A stretch of 64,000 nucleotides of DNA from Gentiana macrophylla. Its lineage: Eukaryota > Streptophyta > Magnoliopsida > Gentianales > Gentianaceae. The notes under the pieces are model-generated. The model did no database searches. It was given only the letters and a program-made list of their open reading frames with translations, and was not told the DNA's origin. Location: the NCBI GenBank assembly GCA_026214975.1, contig CM047808.1, forward strand, positions 66,242,583 through 66,306,582, written 5' to 3'. The translations under genes were made by a program, and so were the position numbers. Numbering within the stretch: position 1 is the stretch's first letter; each line of letters starts with the position of its first letter. Positions 23,655 through 36,578 of the stretch are shown piece after piece.

Positions 23655-23722
23655 GCATCAAGGGTGATTCAAACCCTTGACATATTGGTTGCTATATCAC
23701 ATCTGGACCACTGCACCACCGT
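23655..23722 (-). repeat. Second tRNA-like sequence, opposite strand
   Basis: On the minus strand TGGTGCAGTGG (23708-23718) fits an A box, and GGGTTTGAATC (23666-23676) a B box. It faces the plus-strand tRNA-like sequence 65 bases away. It could be the head of a SINE inserted in the leader. The folding is not proven. Confidence 0.35.
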
Positions 23723-24001
23723 GTTGTTCTTTCATAAAAGCTTCGAATTTCGATAATATACTACAGTGCCACCGATTTGAATATCAATTTAATTAGTAGG
23801 AAATTCTTACAATTTCCTATACCCAGAAAAAATGGGTTTATAATAGATCTAACGGTAAACAAGTACCAACCCCAGACAATCTCGTCAACCATAAAAATTC
23901 AACCAAGGATATATATAATAAACGTATAAAAGATGTAATTTTTATTCAATTCCACTCATTTTAATTAATTATGCAATCAAGATTGCAAAATCGCTTTAAC
24001 C

Positions 24002-24015
24002 TGGCTCTGATACCA
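24002..24015 (-). promoter_or_regulatory. tRNA-Met primer-binding site, inner Copia element
   Basis: The minus strand reads TGGTATCAGAGCCA, a full match to the standard site, two bases from the LTR end at 24018. Confidence 0.9.
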
Positions 24016-24017
24016 CA

Positions 24018-25802
24018 TGCTGGATATACAGACACCCGAATCCGGATCCGATCCATAATTGGATCGTCAGATCTGATTCACAGCACCGATCGAGACGCTT
24101 GATAATGCACTGCGGAAGCTATGAATTAAAATTCGTTTACGATTTTAGCATGATATGATTCGCATAATAAATTAATATACAAGAAGGTTAGTAGATTTAC
24201 CCCAACCGGCGAGAAGCCGTGATCTTATAGATTGTATCTCCAAGCAACGACTGGTGGACGTCGATCCTCGTAATAGAACCTCCTCGAATATGCTTCAAGA
24301 AAAACCCTAGTTTTTCTTCTTCCCATTGGCTAACACAAGAAAACAAATTTCTCCCTTTTTTCCAAAAAAAATGCGTCCCCCTTTTTTTCAATTTGGCGTG
24401 GTTTTCTCTAGGTCAATTTTGTGTCGGGTGAAACTTTCTTTTTTTAATAGGAAAATAACCAAATAATTTGAAAGTTTATCTTTTACACATAAATTTATCT
24501 TTTCCTTTTAGGAAAATAAAACCTTTATCAAATAGGAAAACAAATTTCCTATTTATCCAATCAGAAAACTAAATTCATATTTATAATTGTATAACACATA
24601 AATAATTATATTATCCACATTATAATCAATTAGGAGAAAATTTCCTTTCCCAAAACCAAAATAATATGGCACCATTTTTATGCCATTTGGGATAATAGAA
24701 AATATCTTTTCTATATTATATATTATTTACCGAAAAAATAATATCTGCATATTCATTAAATAGACCAACTATTTAATTTATTCTCGAGGTTCCACAAAAT
24801 GAGAAAACACTCGTGTGTTAGGAGCCAACCCGGGGACCATGGACTTATAACCATTAGCTACAATAAATTGAATAAAAATTTTCATCAAATAGAATATTTC
24901 TACTCAACTTATTAATTCCGAAATTACGCCACCATAAATCCGAAACTGAACTCTATCGATTATAGATATAAATTCTCAGAAAGTCGAGACAATAAGTGTC
25001 CATTGATATAATCATTACTCACAGACTAACCCTCTATAGACTATCCGTAACGAAGCGGGATTATTTCTGTAAACCTTCTTCATTACATCTTATCCTTATT
25101 TACCATTAACCCACTAGTGATCAATTAGTTCATAACCAATACGAACTCGGCCGATTGATTAGTTTCTAGGATTAACAAATAAGGGGATTGTCTTTCTACT
25201 TCCTGCAGGAATGAATGGATTCCATATGTGTGAGACGCACACTTCTCACTCGTTCCAGAATAGTGCCAACGTGAAAATGATTCGGACCGCGCCTCTTACC
25301 GATTCTTAATGAACACATCAAACCCTATCTTGAAACAAGTAGAAGTGTGCAATCACTTCAGGATTTAGGTTAATCCATTTATGATCATCTTGTGATTTAA
25401 TAAGATTTCTCAATCAAGGAATTATATGAGAAATGCTTATTAAATCGGTCCAGTCCTATATGACTACATCATATATAAATACCCTACTTAGATAACCAAT
25501 ATCGACGGTCCGGATAATACGGTCACACCTTAAAGTGTTCTGGGCGCATTAATGGTTGTTTAATAAACATACCTCATACTTTGATTAAATTTATCACGGG
25601 CATACATTTCAAGTATATCACCATAAACTTAATCCTCATGTGTGAAACACACTAAGTTATATTGCTGCATATGATAAACCTTGGTGTTTTCAGCAGTGTA
25701 TTACTTACAAGCACGAATCAAGTAATAAGATGAGAATGAATCTATCATTTATTAATTATAAAAACAATTTCATAAATTGTCTTTCGGGTGCTACTTTCAA
25801 CA
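24018..25802 (-). repeat. 5' LTR of inner Copia element
   Basis: It starts TGCTGGATATACAG and ends CTTTCAACA. It is followed by ATTAG (25803-25807). Together with the 3' LTR it defines the inner element. Confidence 0.9.
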
Positions 25803-25807
25803 ATTAG

Positions 25808-28800
25808 ATGCCACACGACTTGGTAAACTAATCAGCTAGGTTGTCGGCTCAAGGCGATCTTTTAGGACGTAAACGTCACCTCTCTGCACGGTCCTTCTGA
25901 TCAGGTGGTACTCTCTCTCAATATACTTTTGACATCTTAGGACTGCGAAGACCATTTTCATGAGCTACCTCTCAACTGTTGTCACAATAAAATGATATCG
26001 GCTCAACGAGACCTGGAATCACTTCTCGATCCAAAAAAGAACTTCAGAAGCCACACTGCCTCTTTAGCTGCTCTGAAAGCTGCTATGTATTTGACTAACA
26101 GAGTCAAATTGACAGTGCTGGATTGCTCCAGACTATAGCTCCATCATTATGAGAAAACACTGAGCCCAAGATCGATCAATGATTATCCTTAATCTGACAT
26201 AAAGTCAGAATCAGTGTAATCAATACTCAGGTTTGCCCCCGAAAGATACTCGAGGATGTGCGATACTACTATGCAATGCTCGAATCCAAGATTCGACTTT
26301 AATTGTCTTTAATAATCTAACTTTCTCTCCAAAAGAGAATTTATCCTATTTTCTCTATCCGAAGATTGAGAGAATTATTCGGTGAGGGGCTGGGTAGGAA
26401 ACCTCTCGTTGAATATTGCATATGTAAACTCACTGCCATCTTAACAATAAGATGAATGGGATGCTGCCAAAGACCTTGTTCTCATGAATTTGACCGAATC
26501 ACATTCTACGAATATAGTCCACTTCTCTGTCTTAGAGAAGCTTTGGCTCGTCAGTTCTTAACTTCAGATAACACACTCATGTTGTTCTCAAATGTTGCAG
26601 TGTTATCCTTTATAAACACTAACATCTACTACTTTACCAATATTGATTCTCTAGTCTACAAAAGACTCATCAATATTCTGGTCCAGCCCACAAATTTCAA
26701 ACATGTGGCTTTTAATGACCTAGAGGTTTGCTTAAATCCACCAATGGATATAAGCATATGTCATTGGCTTTAAGCTAAAACCCCTCCGTTCCGAATGAAT
26801 TCAAGCTCCTTTGTTGGGCAAAAAAGTTTAAGGGCATCACCCAGGTAATCTTCCTTCTTTCATGGAGTCAAACAAGGCTGAGTGGTGAGAGAGTTCAGGG
26901 CATCACCCCTATTGAACTATCTACTTCTCATGGAATTTCCCTAGACCACTTGGCTTTCCCTAGAAAGATAAACTTTTTCATTCATTTGACTCATTTTCAC
27001 GAAGATCCAATTTCTCCCACTGGGCCTGAGACACTCAGGTGGTTCTACAAGAGAGTGAACAAAATTGGATTACAAAAACTCCATTTACAGGTTTTATGGC
27101 TTTAAACCAACCTCTTTCATAAAAATCCTATACAGTCCTTGCAAAAAAGACCATAGGTTATCAATTACCCCCAGCAGACTGTAAAGTCTGCACAATCACA
27201 GCTGAGTCAATGGATAAACCATACTCCCACTACATTTGGGTGGATTGACATTCTGATCTGGTGTAGTAGTATTTATCAGCGTAACCCCCAACAACCAATG
27301 TTGGATGTGGTCTGATTAAATCAGATAGTAACTCCTTGAGTAACATTACTTCAAGGCCTAAGGTTGTTATTTTTAACATTCTTTCAGAAATGGTGCGACA
27401 GTACAACCCTCTTTATCCGATCTTCAGAATCTTATACCCAACCTTCACTAATTGTATGAAGATATTTCACGATCAGCCACCATCTGAACGTATAAGAAAA
27501 ATCTCCAGTCTTACCTTCAAGCATTAATGCTAAATGCCTCTATTTGTGGAAGTGGCGTAAATTTACTTCACTCTTTATCCACAAATTCATAAGCATATTC
27601 CAGGTAGACTTCACGGTATTACATAACAATGTAACCGTTATTTTGGAACTAATATCTTAATTGAGTTAAGCAGTGTAATGTACCATATCAATAACTATAC
27701 AAGCCAATATATGGTTTATCCTTGCAGTGAAATCGTTTCTCTCGGAGGTAGGCCAAGTATCAGTGTCAAGACCATGCCATACCCTATATCTGAGCATTGA
27801 ATACTCGATTCTTTGCTAATATCAGAGATTCCTCAAGATATTCAGATAAAGTAATCGGTGTTTCGAGCAGCTATCAGACAAAAAAGTCCACTACTCAAGC
27901 GCTCCTACTAGCTCGTATCTTCATAAGACCCCGGAGATCAATATGAACAAGCTATGATACTTCTTTAGCTCTATTACCCTTTCCATATTGAAAGTTTACT
28001 TAGACATTTTTCCTTTGAGATAGTGTTCTTCGACTGGGAGATAGGAATCACCTTTAGCCAGTCTTCAGATCTTATCTTTAGGATATATGCACTAATTAAT
28101 TGATGCCGAAGAGTCGTTCATCTAAATACGGAAACCATTTGTCTTAATAATTTATGATGTGTTACATATACCATTTCAATATTACTTAGAGGATCTGACT
28201 TTATCAGACAAAATTCCGAGTCTTAGAAACGTATACAAATGTCATATTCACTTTATTTGAGAGACTATATTATCGGTTTGAAATTGAATCCATTTGTTCC
28301 AATGAATCTAAAAACAGAAATTAAATTTCCATGATATTCAAGGATTAAAATCCAAATTTTGTTTCCTTATATCAGTCCCACTATCTCAACTGAAATAACT
28401 GCCCGTTGTCTACTCTTGAATCATTAATGCCTCTCTACCTTGTTCTTACAAAAGAACTTAGCTTCCAGGTCATAATCCCGGCTAAGAAAGTCTTTAAGGA
28501 TTCATAGGTTAGTGATCCGAAATCACTTTCCTTATCCTATATTGTCTTCGATTAATAATCCGGTTTAGCCTTTAACTTATTAGGTTTAGATGACTTACAC
28601 TTGTAGACATTTACCTTCCCATTATTGGCTTTCTTTAAGGGAAATGGCCGTGAACTTAGCAGTTCATTTGAGTAGGCACTACTCGTGATTTGTGGGATGC
28701 CTAGTGAGATTGATTCCAAATCATTCTTGTCATCTTTGAACTAATTTTGTTTTGTCTTTCGCCTATCACGAGTGACAACAGTGACATACTTATCAATGTC

Positions 28801-29560
28801 GCTTAACTTTGTAGACTTAAGAGGAACATCCTCTTCCGAAAAATTAATTTGCATTCTCGATTTATGAGTTCAATGTTCTTGTTATTTTTCCACTTTTACG
28901 AAGTCGTTATTAGTCAATATAATATGTTTCACAATTTAGATACCTTGAGATGATATGTAGTTGCAAAGTAAATTATGACAGAAATGTAAATCAAATCATA
29001 CACCACAACATATAATAATTTTAGGAATTATAAACGTGATGTCATGTATGCAGTTTATCCTACCATTCCAAGGATTTAACCTCACATCATACAGCCGCCG
29101 CAGGTTGGTATCAACCCAATGACGATTAAATTGAGACAATCTCTCTCAACAATTAAACAAATAAGAATCAAAACATCTTATATTTAATTTTTGATTACCT
29201 TCTTTTTTCAGCCAAGATATTTATAAGAATATCCTTGTGAGTGTGACCTACCGTTTCAGATCTCAAAGAATGCCCTGAGTATGCCGCAGTAGGGTCGGTC
29301 AGTGACTCGACGAGTAACCAAAATCCTATCCTTCCGGAGACCAAGCCTTGAATTTTGATAGGGGTAAAGGCCATCCACAGGGGCCGTAATCAAAGCGGCT
29401 TGAGGCGTCACCCTTCTCTCACGTGCTTGTGCCAACAATAGAGGCCGTGGTGTCGGATGTCACCTTCCCCGCTCCCACTAGTTATTTTAAAAACTAGGTA
29501 GTCTCTTTAGGATTTTAGATTTTTATAATAATTAAAAAACAATATATCATGAATATTGAA
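25808..29560 (-). pseudogene. Outer Copia gag-pol remnant
   Basis: This is parallel to the inner remnant: RNase H traces lie near 25930-26180 on the minus strand (a KDN...GSVFSHNDG-like stretch at about 26110-26180). The rest runs collinear with 18830-22560 but has its own stops and indels. A 60-codon minus frame (29256-29438) has no recognised motif. I assign gag-pol by position and by RNase H only. Confidence 0.6.
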
Positions 29561-29569
29561 TATAATCCT

Positions 29570-30120
29570 CCCACTAGTTCATCGACTCTAAATACCGTCT
29601 AAATAGTGTCACTATATCCACGATCCTCTAATTTTTATGGATAAAAATTCCTTTGTGTAGACACTACACAATTAAAATTCACCAAGAATTTCTTAATCCT
29701 AATATATTAGGACTTATGAATTTCCCACCAAATCGAAAAACAATAAATCACAAATTTAGAGCTCCCACTAGTTTATCGGTTCAAAATACCGTCTAACTAG
29801 TGACACTATATTCATTATTTTCCAATTTATCGATTACTTAGAAATTTCTTGTGTAGTCACTACACAACGAAATTCACCAATGAATTTTAAAGTCCTAATT
29901 TTGTCATGATAAAAATTAGGATCTTAGAATTTTCCAATAATCGAAAACAATAAATCATGAAAAGCAATCACCAACTTATCGGTTCCAAATACCGTCTAGT
30001 TAGTGTTCAATCTTTTCATGATTTTCCAAATTTTTTATTATTAAAATTCTATTTATGTATACACTACATAATTAAATCCTCAAAGAATTTTGGATCCAAA
30101 AATTAAGTTTGTCATGTGAA
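29570..30120 (-). repeat. Three degenerate leader repeats, outer element
   Basis: Copies of the aaataccgtct motif start at about 29590, 29785 and 29987, with 195-203 base spacing. They are collinear with the array in the inner element. Confidence 0.75.
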
Positions 30121-30478
30121 TTTTATATCCCAATAAAATTCTATTTCCTTTAATTAATTTAATTTATTTTTAATCTAAATTAATTATCATGTTCATACAT
30201 GTCTAATTAATGTCAATATTAATTTTCTACATGTATGCATATACTTGGAGTGGAATTCATAAATATGATGCATGGCATGGTTATATCATATAAATAATCA
30301 CAAAAGAAAATAAATGCAGAAAATAAACCACTAAGATGGACCGTTGGTACCTCCGTAACTAATCTATAAAATTAATAAATAAATAAATAAACCCTATGTT
30401 CAAAAGGTTTACTAATTATCTAATTATACAGCCGCCGCATCATATTTTAATTTTCGGATGCGTTCTTGTAGAAAAAGA

Positions 30479-30554
30479 GGTTCCAGCCGAGTTGGTATGC
30501 TTTCTCTTCGCCTACCCACAGGTTGTGGGTTCAAATCCCTTGGCTCTGCTACCA
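30479..30554 (+). repeat. tRNA-like sequence ending in the primer site, outer element
   Basis: CAGCCGAGTTGG (30484-30495) is A-box-like and GGTTCAAATCC (30528-30538) is a good B box. The sequence then runs into the primer-site complement, ending exactly in CCA at 30554. A T-arm (gtgggttcaaatccc) can be seen. The acceptor stem does not pair. It may be a tRNA-derived insertion or a trace of reverse transcription copying into the primer tRNA. Confidence 0.4.
30541..30554 (-). promoter_or_regulatory. Primer-binding site of outer Copia element, one mismatch
   Basis: The minus strand reads TGGTAGCAGAGCCA, one base different from the inner element's site (TGGTATCAGAGCCA). Confidence 0.8.
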
Positions 30555-30556
30555 CA

Positions 30557-32331
30557 TGCTGGATATACAGAAACCTGAATCCAGATCCGATCCATAATTG
30601 GATCGTCAGATTTGATTCACAGCTCCGATCGAGACGCTCGATCATGCACAACGGAAGCAGCGAATTAAAATTTGTTTTTCGATTTTACCACGATTTGATT
30701 CGCATAATAAATTAAACTACTAGAAGGTTCGTAGATTTACCCCAACCGGAGAGAAGCCGTGATATTCCGGATTTTATCTCCAAGCGACGACTAGTGGACG
30801 TCGATCCTCGTAGTAGAACTTCCTTGAATATGCTCCAAGAAAAACACCCGTTTTTTTTTCCCAATGATTAAGACAAGAAAACAAAATTTCTCTATTTTTA
30901 AAAAAAACGAACGTGTTTTTCCTGGATAAATGGCGTTGGTTTTGTAACCATTTTGTGTTGGGAGAAACTCTGTTTTTATACGAAAATAATTAATAATTTG
31001 AGAGTTTATCTTTTACACACAAATTTATGTTTTCATTTTAGGAAAGTAAGACATTTATCCAATAGGAAAATAAATTTCCTATTTATCAAATAAGAAAACT
31101 AATTTATTATTTATAATTATTTAACATATAAAACATTATATTATCCAGATTATAATTAATTAGGATATTCTTTTCCCAAAACCAAAATAACGTGGTGCCG
31201 TTTTATGCCATTTGGGAAAATAGAAAATGTCTTTTCTATTTTACATATTATTTACCGAATAAATAATATTTCGCATATTTATTAAATAGACCAACTATTT
31301 AATTTATTCTCGAGGTTCCACAAAATGTGAAAACACTCGCGTGTTAGGAGCCAACCCGGGGACCATGGACCAATAACCAGTAGCTACAATAAAATGAATA
31401 AAATATTCATCGGACAGAATATTACTACTCAACTTATTAATTCCGGAATTACGCTACCATAAATCCGAAACTGAACTCTATCGATTATAGATATAACTTA
31501 GTCTAAGAAAGTCGAGTCAATAAGTGTTCATTGATATAATCATTACACATAGACTGACCCTCCATAGACTATTCGTAATGAAGCGGGATTATTTCCGTAA
31601 ACCTTCTTCAATACATCTTATCCTTATTTACCATTAACCCACTTGTGATCAATTAGTTCATAACCGATACGAACTCCTGGGATCGATCAGTTTCTCGGAT
31701 TAACAAATAAGGGGATTGTCTTTCTACTTCCCGCAGGAAGGAATGTATTTCATATATCTGTGAGACACACACTTCTCATTCATTCCAGAATAGTGCCAAC
31801 ATGAAAGTGATTCGGACCGCGCCTCTCAGCGATCCTTAACGAACACATCAAACCCTATCCTGAAACAAGAGGGAGTCTGTAATCTTTTCAGGATTAAGGT
31901 TAATCCATATATGATCATCTTGTGATTTAATAAGATTTCTCAATCACGGAATGTTTGAGAATCTCGGATTAAATTGGTCCAGTCCTATATGACTACACCA
32001 TATATAAATGCCCCACTTAGATATCCGATATCAACGGTCCGGATAAGACGGTCACACCATAAAGTGTTCTGGACGCATTAATGGTGGTTTAATCAATAGA
32101 CCCCGTACTTTGATTACGTTCACCACGGACTAATATTTCAAGTGTATCACCATAAATGCAATCCTCATGTGCGACACACCTTAAGTTATATGTCTACATA
32201 TGATACAACTCAGGTTTTTCAATAGTGTATTACTTATAAGTACAAAGCAAATAATAAGATGAGAATAAATCTGTCATTAATTAATTATAAAAACAATTAC
32301 ATAAATTGTCTTTCGGGCGCTACTTCCAACA
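30557..32331 (-). repeat. 5' LTR of outer Copia element
   Basis: This 1775-bp LTR starts TGCTGGATATACAG and ends CTTCCAACA, followed by the TSD CCAAT. A TATAAAAAC element (minus strand, 30972-30980) is a candidate TATA box. Confidence 0.9.
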
Positions 32332-32781
32332 CCAATTTCCTTAAACATAAATGTCAAGAATATTGCCTTTGAGTATAACCCGCTGAGGAAATATATTGCT
32401 AATAATATTTTGGGGTTTGTTGGAATCCTTGATACATTATCCGGACCCAAAATAGACATGATGATAATCATCTCAAGGAGTATGAAATTTGATTGGACTG
32501 GTTTGTTTGTTCAACACATGAAGAAAATTATGACAGATGAAAGAGAAACCATATGAAAGAGATTGAGAGAGAAGAAACCTGCTGGATATATGGGTTAATG
32601 TTTCTTCATCAAAACAAAACCTTTGGGGTTAATGGTTCAGGCCCAGCTGAATCATTTGGAAATTCCTGATGTTGCTCCATCAACCATCCACAAGGCCAGA
32701 TTTAAGCCAGAGATTAAAACTCCTATCCCAGTCTTAGACGATGATGAAGAGATCCAAGAGGTAGAAAAAGATGGTGAGCAG
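32332..32781 (+). pseudogene. Sire-1 ORF3, fragment 2
   Basis: After the TSD copy CCAAT the frame resumes with SLNINVKNIAFEYNP and continues with NNILGFVGILDTLSGPKID and RSMKFDW; these match LSINVKNIGLEYN and NILGFSESLDTLYGPKID in Sire-2. A later block (KTKPLG, HLEIPDVAP) also matches Sire-2. A stop and a frame change lie near 32555-32600. It ends in an acidic stretch and is cut by the Tat element at 32782. Confidence 0.8.
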
Positions 32782-33471
32782 TAATGCTGCCAGAAAATGG
32801 GCTCACCCACGTGGCGCCTCTTTGGTCATCCGTTTTGTCTATTGATCCTCGTACGTCCGACCATAGCCGGATCAGGTCATCTCGGTCTCCGACAGGTCAA
32901 AGAGGAGCCGGCCAGTGAACTCTTGGTGATCGGCTGTGATCTCTGCCGATCCCTTAAGATCGGCTAGGTCTTTAGACTTGTATAATCTTGTGGTGGTGGG
33001 AGCTCGGCCATTGTCCCCGACTCCGCCGCCCGATCTATCTCGAACAAGACTCACCTCAAATCTTACTACTCGCATGCATAATAACCAGATAACTACTATA
33101 GAATCCTGAATAACAAAGGCTCGAATCTTTATCATTTACTGCCAATATTTGAATATCATAATTATCTCCTATAATCATAGAAATCACTCAATCATAATTT
33201 TTTTCCTTAGGGAGTACGTTAATCACACATACGCCACCTAAAACCCTAGGGCCTAAGGCCCTATATATATACTGCCCCTAAGGAACTACGGAGACTTGAT
33301 TCCAATTCAGATATTGGATATGTAGGCATCTTGAGGAACAACATCTCAAGTGCAGTCTAAATTACCCCCAAATCATCCCCTCTGTCACAATCTTCATATT
33401 CTGAGGGTTTCCCCAGGCTATCATCAAGAGTAAGAACCATAAATTATAAGGAGACAATTTTTGGATCGTTA
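32782..33471 (+). repeat. 5' LTR of Tat element
   Basis: This 690-bp LTR has mutated ends (TAATGCTGCC at the start, CGTTA at the end). It lacks about 88 bases present in the 3' LTR (about 39010-39090), joining at ctctttgg. A TATA box is at 33261. Confidence 0.9.
33261..33270 (+). promoter_or_regulatory. TATA box of Tat LTR
   Basis: CTATATATAT precedes a short leader; the 3' LTR has CTATATATAC at 39531-39540 in the same place. Confidence 0.5.
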
Positions 33472-33473
33472 AT

Positions 33474-33490
33474 TGGCGCTAGAATGAGGG
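33474..33490 (+). promoter_or_regulatory. Primer-binding site of Tat element
   Basis: TGGCGCTAGAATGAGGG begins two bases after the LTR end. It resembles the TGGCGC-starting sites of plant Tat elements. I do not assign the tRNA. Confidence 0.6.
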
Positions 33491-33612
33491 TGTCTGCTAC
33501 TGAACAACTCGTCTGCGGAACCTGCCGGAAGATGAAGAGTGTGAGTACTATCCCTAGAGAACATGGCGGCTACACCCAGACACCCTGGAAAAAGTGAGGA
33601 TTTGTCAAGGAA

Positions 33613-36078
33613 GTGGTATACGATGCCACTGATCCCATTCCTATGGAAACTAACAGCAATGGTCTTGTGATCGAGGCCCTAGTGGAACAAAACCTGGTAA
33701 AACGCATCTGCATTGCCACCGGAAGTGCAGTAAGTATCATGTACCATTCTACTCTACTTCTAATGGAGTTGAATAGTGTTGAGTTAACTCCAACAAGTAC
33801 CCCCTTGTTCGGCCTGGCCGATTCACATGTGAATCCTGAGGGCATCATTGTCCTTTCAACCACCTTCGGCCGACCTCCTCTGGGCCGAACCCTTCCCGTC
33901 GAGTATGTGGTAGTTAAGGCTTCGTCTCCCCATAATATAGTGTTAGGACGCCTTCCGCTGATTGCCTTACAAGCTGTCGTATCACTCGTTCATAATAGTC
34001 TAAGGTTCGTAGCCAATGAAAACCCCGTAGAGATAATGGGGGACGTGGGTCAGATAAGCAGCTGCGTTACTTCCAAAGTATACGAAGACCGCATAACGAC
34101 ACTGATCTCCATCGAAGAACTACTGCCCGAATGCGAGGAAACATGGTCTTCGGAGGACAAGACAGAGGCGGTTTGGCTGTGGGAAGGACGAGATGATCGA
34201 ACAATAGAGGTGGGGATATGGATCCCCAACACGCACAAGGAACAACTAGTAGCCTTGCTAAAAGAGTTTAAGGAGGTGTTCGCCTGGACAACAGAGGAGA
34301 TGCCAGGGTTATCCCCAAGTTTAGCCATGCACCAACTCAACGCAGACCCATCCCGGAAGCCTGTCCGACAGAAAAAGAGACACTTCGCCCAAGAATGGAT
34401 AGACGCCGTGCAGAAGGAGGTGACTAAGCTACTTCAAGCCAACATCATTCGAGAAGTAAGCTACCCTGAGTGGCTAGCAAACCCTGTCCTGGTAAAGAAA
34501 CCGGACGGCAGTTGGAGGATGTGCGTGGACTTCACCGACCTCAACCAAGCTTTCCCGAAGGACTGTTACCCCTACCCCGCATTGACCGAATGGTGGATTC
34601 GACCATAGGTTTCGGGATATTCGGTTTTTTGAAAGCTTACAGAGGGTATGCCCAGATTATTACGGATCCCCGTGATGCTGAAAAGACCTCGTTCATCACT
34701 GTGTTCGGCACATATTGTTACCGAAGCATGCCATTCGGCCTCAAAAACGCTGGGGCGACCTACCAAAGAGCCGTCAATAAAATATTTAAAGATCAGATAG
34801 GAAAGTGTATGAAAGTATACGTAGATGACCTGCTGATTAAAAGCAAGTCCCTGGAGCAGTACCTGGAAGACGTGAGGGAGGTTTTTGAAGTACTTAAGGC
34901 CTCACAGATGAAGCTCAATCCCAAAAGAGGCACCTCCGAGTCCGAACCAGAAAATTCTTAGGATACATGATATCACAAGATGGTATCAAAGCCAATCCAG
35001 ACAAAGTAGACGCCTTAAGGACTATGCCGACGCCAAGAAGCCTCAAAGAAGTACAGAGATTAACAGGAAGGATGGCTGCACTCGGACGATTAGCACGCAT
35101 GTGCAGGCAATTCGGCTACTATTGGCCGACCATGCAACAGGATGCCGAAGACCTCGTCCGTGAGTGCAAATCATGTCAAGTACATAGAAACATACCTCAT
35201 CTAGCCTCCCAACAAATGACACCCCTAGTCGTGGCCTGGCCTTTCGATCAATGGGGGGTCGACTTGGTCTGACCCCTTCCCCGGGCACCGGGCAATTTCA
35301 AGTTCCTAATAGTAGCTGTGGATTACTTCACTAAATGGGTGGAAGCTGAACCCCTTACGACAATTACCGCAAAGGTTATCCGGAAATTCATCTGGAAGAA
35401 TGTTGTATGTAGATATGGAATCCCAAAGGCTTTAATATCAGACAATGGAACACAGTTCGATGATAAGGGTGTCCGATCCTGGTGCGCAGAGTTAGGAATT
35501 TCCCAGCATTTCACCTCAGTAGGCTATCCGCAAGCTAATGGGCAAGTCGAACAAACAAACAGACAGATCAAATTCGGTCTAAAGAAAAGGCTCAAGAAGA
35601 AGGAGAGAGTTGGGTAGAGCACTTGCCAAACATACTATAGGCATACCGAACAACCCCGAACTCCGCGACAGGAGAAACACCTTTCTCCTTGACATATGGA
35701 AGCAAGTCATTTATCCCTGCCGAGATCGGACTACCCTCGCCATGACTCATGCTTCAGGACAGAACGGATATGAAAGCAGAAATCAGACATGCCAAGGACG
35801 ACCTAGAGGAAAATAAGGAAATAACATTCATTCGAATGGCAAGGTACAAGCAAAGAATCTCCCAATATTACAACAACAATGTAAAGCACTCATACTTCAA
35901 AGAAGGAGATCTGGTCCTCCGAAAGAACGCAGTTAGCAGACAAGGTCCTGAAGGCAAGCTAGACCCAAACTGGGAGGTACCATACAAAGTGTTAAAGGTA
36001 CATGGAAAAGGAGCTTATAAATTAGCAGATTCTCGGGGGAAAACCATCCCCAGAAGCTGGCACGCCAGTACCCTATGA
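33613..36078 (+). pseudogene. Tat element pol: protease, RT, integrase
   Basis: Protease has ATGSAV in place of DTG (codon 33715). RT has PDGSWRMCVDFTDLN (about 34500), a frame change near 34580, MPFGLKNAGATYQ and YVDD (34818-34829); the catalytic Asp of the first block is replaced (GFLKAYRGY). After a second frame change near 34930, LGYMISQDGI and RLTGRMAALGR lead directly into CRQFGYYWPTMQQDAEDL, so connection and RNase H (about 35090) are deleted. Integrase keeps the three acidic residues: GVDLV, SDNGTQF and NGQVEQTN. A stop after GVDLV (35270-35272) and frame changes follow. The C-terminal part ends RSWHAS at 36078. It is not functional. Confidence 0.85.
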
Positions 36079-36578
36079 AGGTTCTATCCGTGAAAGGTGT
36101 ATTGTGATCGGACGCTACTTATCTTTATTTACGTTTTTATATTGCTATTATGGCCATCCACAATGTATGTTGTTATGAATTCTGCAATTTACTTTCGTTC
36201 AGCAAACTGCCAGTCCGGTCTGGCCCGTCCGTCAAAAGTCTGCACTAGCCTGACGACCCGTTATGCATGTTGGGCAAGTCATCAGTCCGACCTTCCCTTG
36301 CTATGTGAGAAGTCAGCACGAGCCTGGCCCCGCTCACCCGTCTTTTTAAGCAAGTCGTCAGTCCGAACTGGCCTTGCCCATACTACTTTAACACAACCTG
36401 ATTGCGCAATAAAAATTAAATAAAAAAACAAACAAAACAAAACACTCTAGTACGTCATTCATGAATAATCAAAGGCATGCCGTACTAGGGGGCTACCAAC
36501 TGAATAAACCAAAAATTAAAATTTCATTAAATACGACCATAAGCCAAAAAGTCTACCATTAATAACTAGGCTTTACCC
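36079..36578. other. Spacer between Tat integrase and antisense gene
   Basis: No motif found. A short open frame on the plus strand (36097-36423) begins near the pol stop and has no recognised domain; I treat it as chance. The antisense gene ends at 36579. Confidence 0.4.

Larger units (their letters stand above)
16829..25802 (-). mobile_element. Inner Copia element, same family, nested in the outer one
   Basis: TSD ATTAG flanks it at 16824-16828 and 25803-25807. Its LTRs (16829-18614 and 24018-25802) are 1786 and 1785 bp, and its internal region is 5.4 kb. The primer site is intact. RNase H remnants are recognisable near the 3' LTR. No long open frame exists, so either this is a long-decayed copy or its family was mobilised in trans. 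Confidence 0.9.
14844..32331 (-). mobile_element. Outer minus-strand Copia element in Sire-1 ORF3, with a same-family insertion
   Basis: TSD CCAAT flanks it at 14839-14843 and 32332-32336. The LTRs are 14844-16617 (3') and 30557-32331 (5'). The internal region is 16618-16828 plus 25808-30556, split by the element at 16829-25802. The primer site at 30541-30554 and the PPT beside 16618 set the minus orientation. Removing the inner element and one ATTAG copy restores the sequence order seen in the inner element itself. The coding regions are heavily decayed. Confidence 0.9.

Noticed and set aside
23514..23756. Plus-strand open frame of 80 codons
   Set aside because: It overlaps the two tRNA-like sequences in an untranslated leader and shows no protein similarity.
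14844..32331. Tandem array of LTRs from unequal recombination
   Set aside because: ATTAG on both sides of the inner element and the restored junction show a nested insertion.
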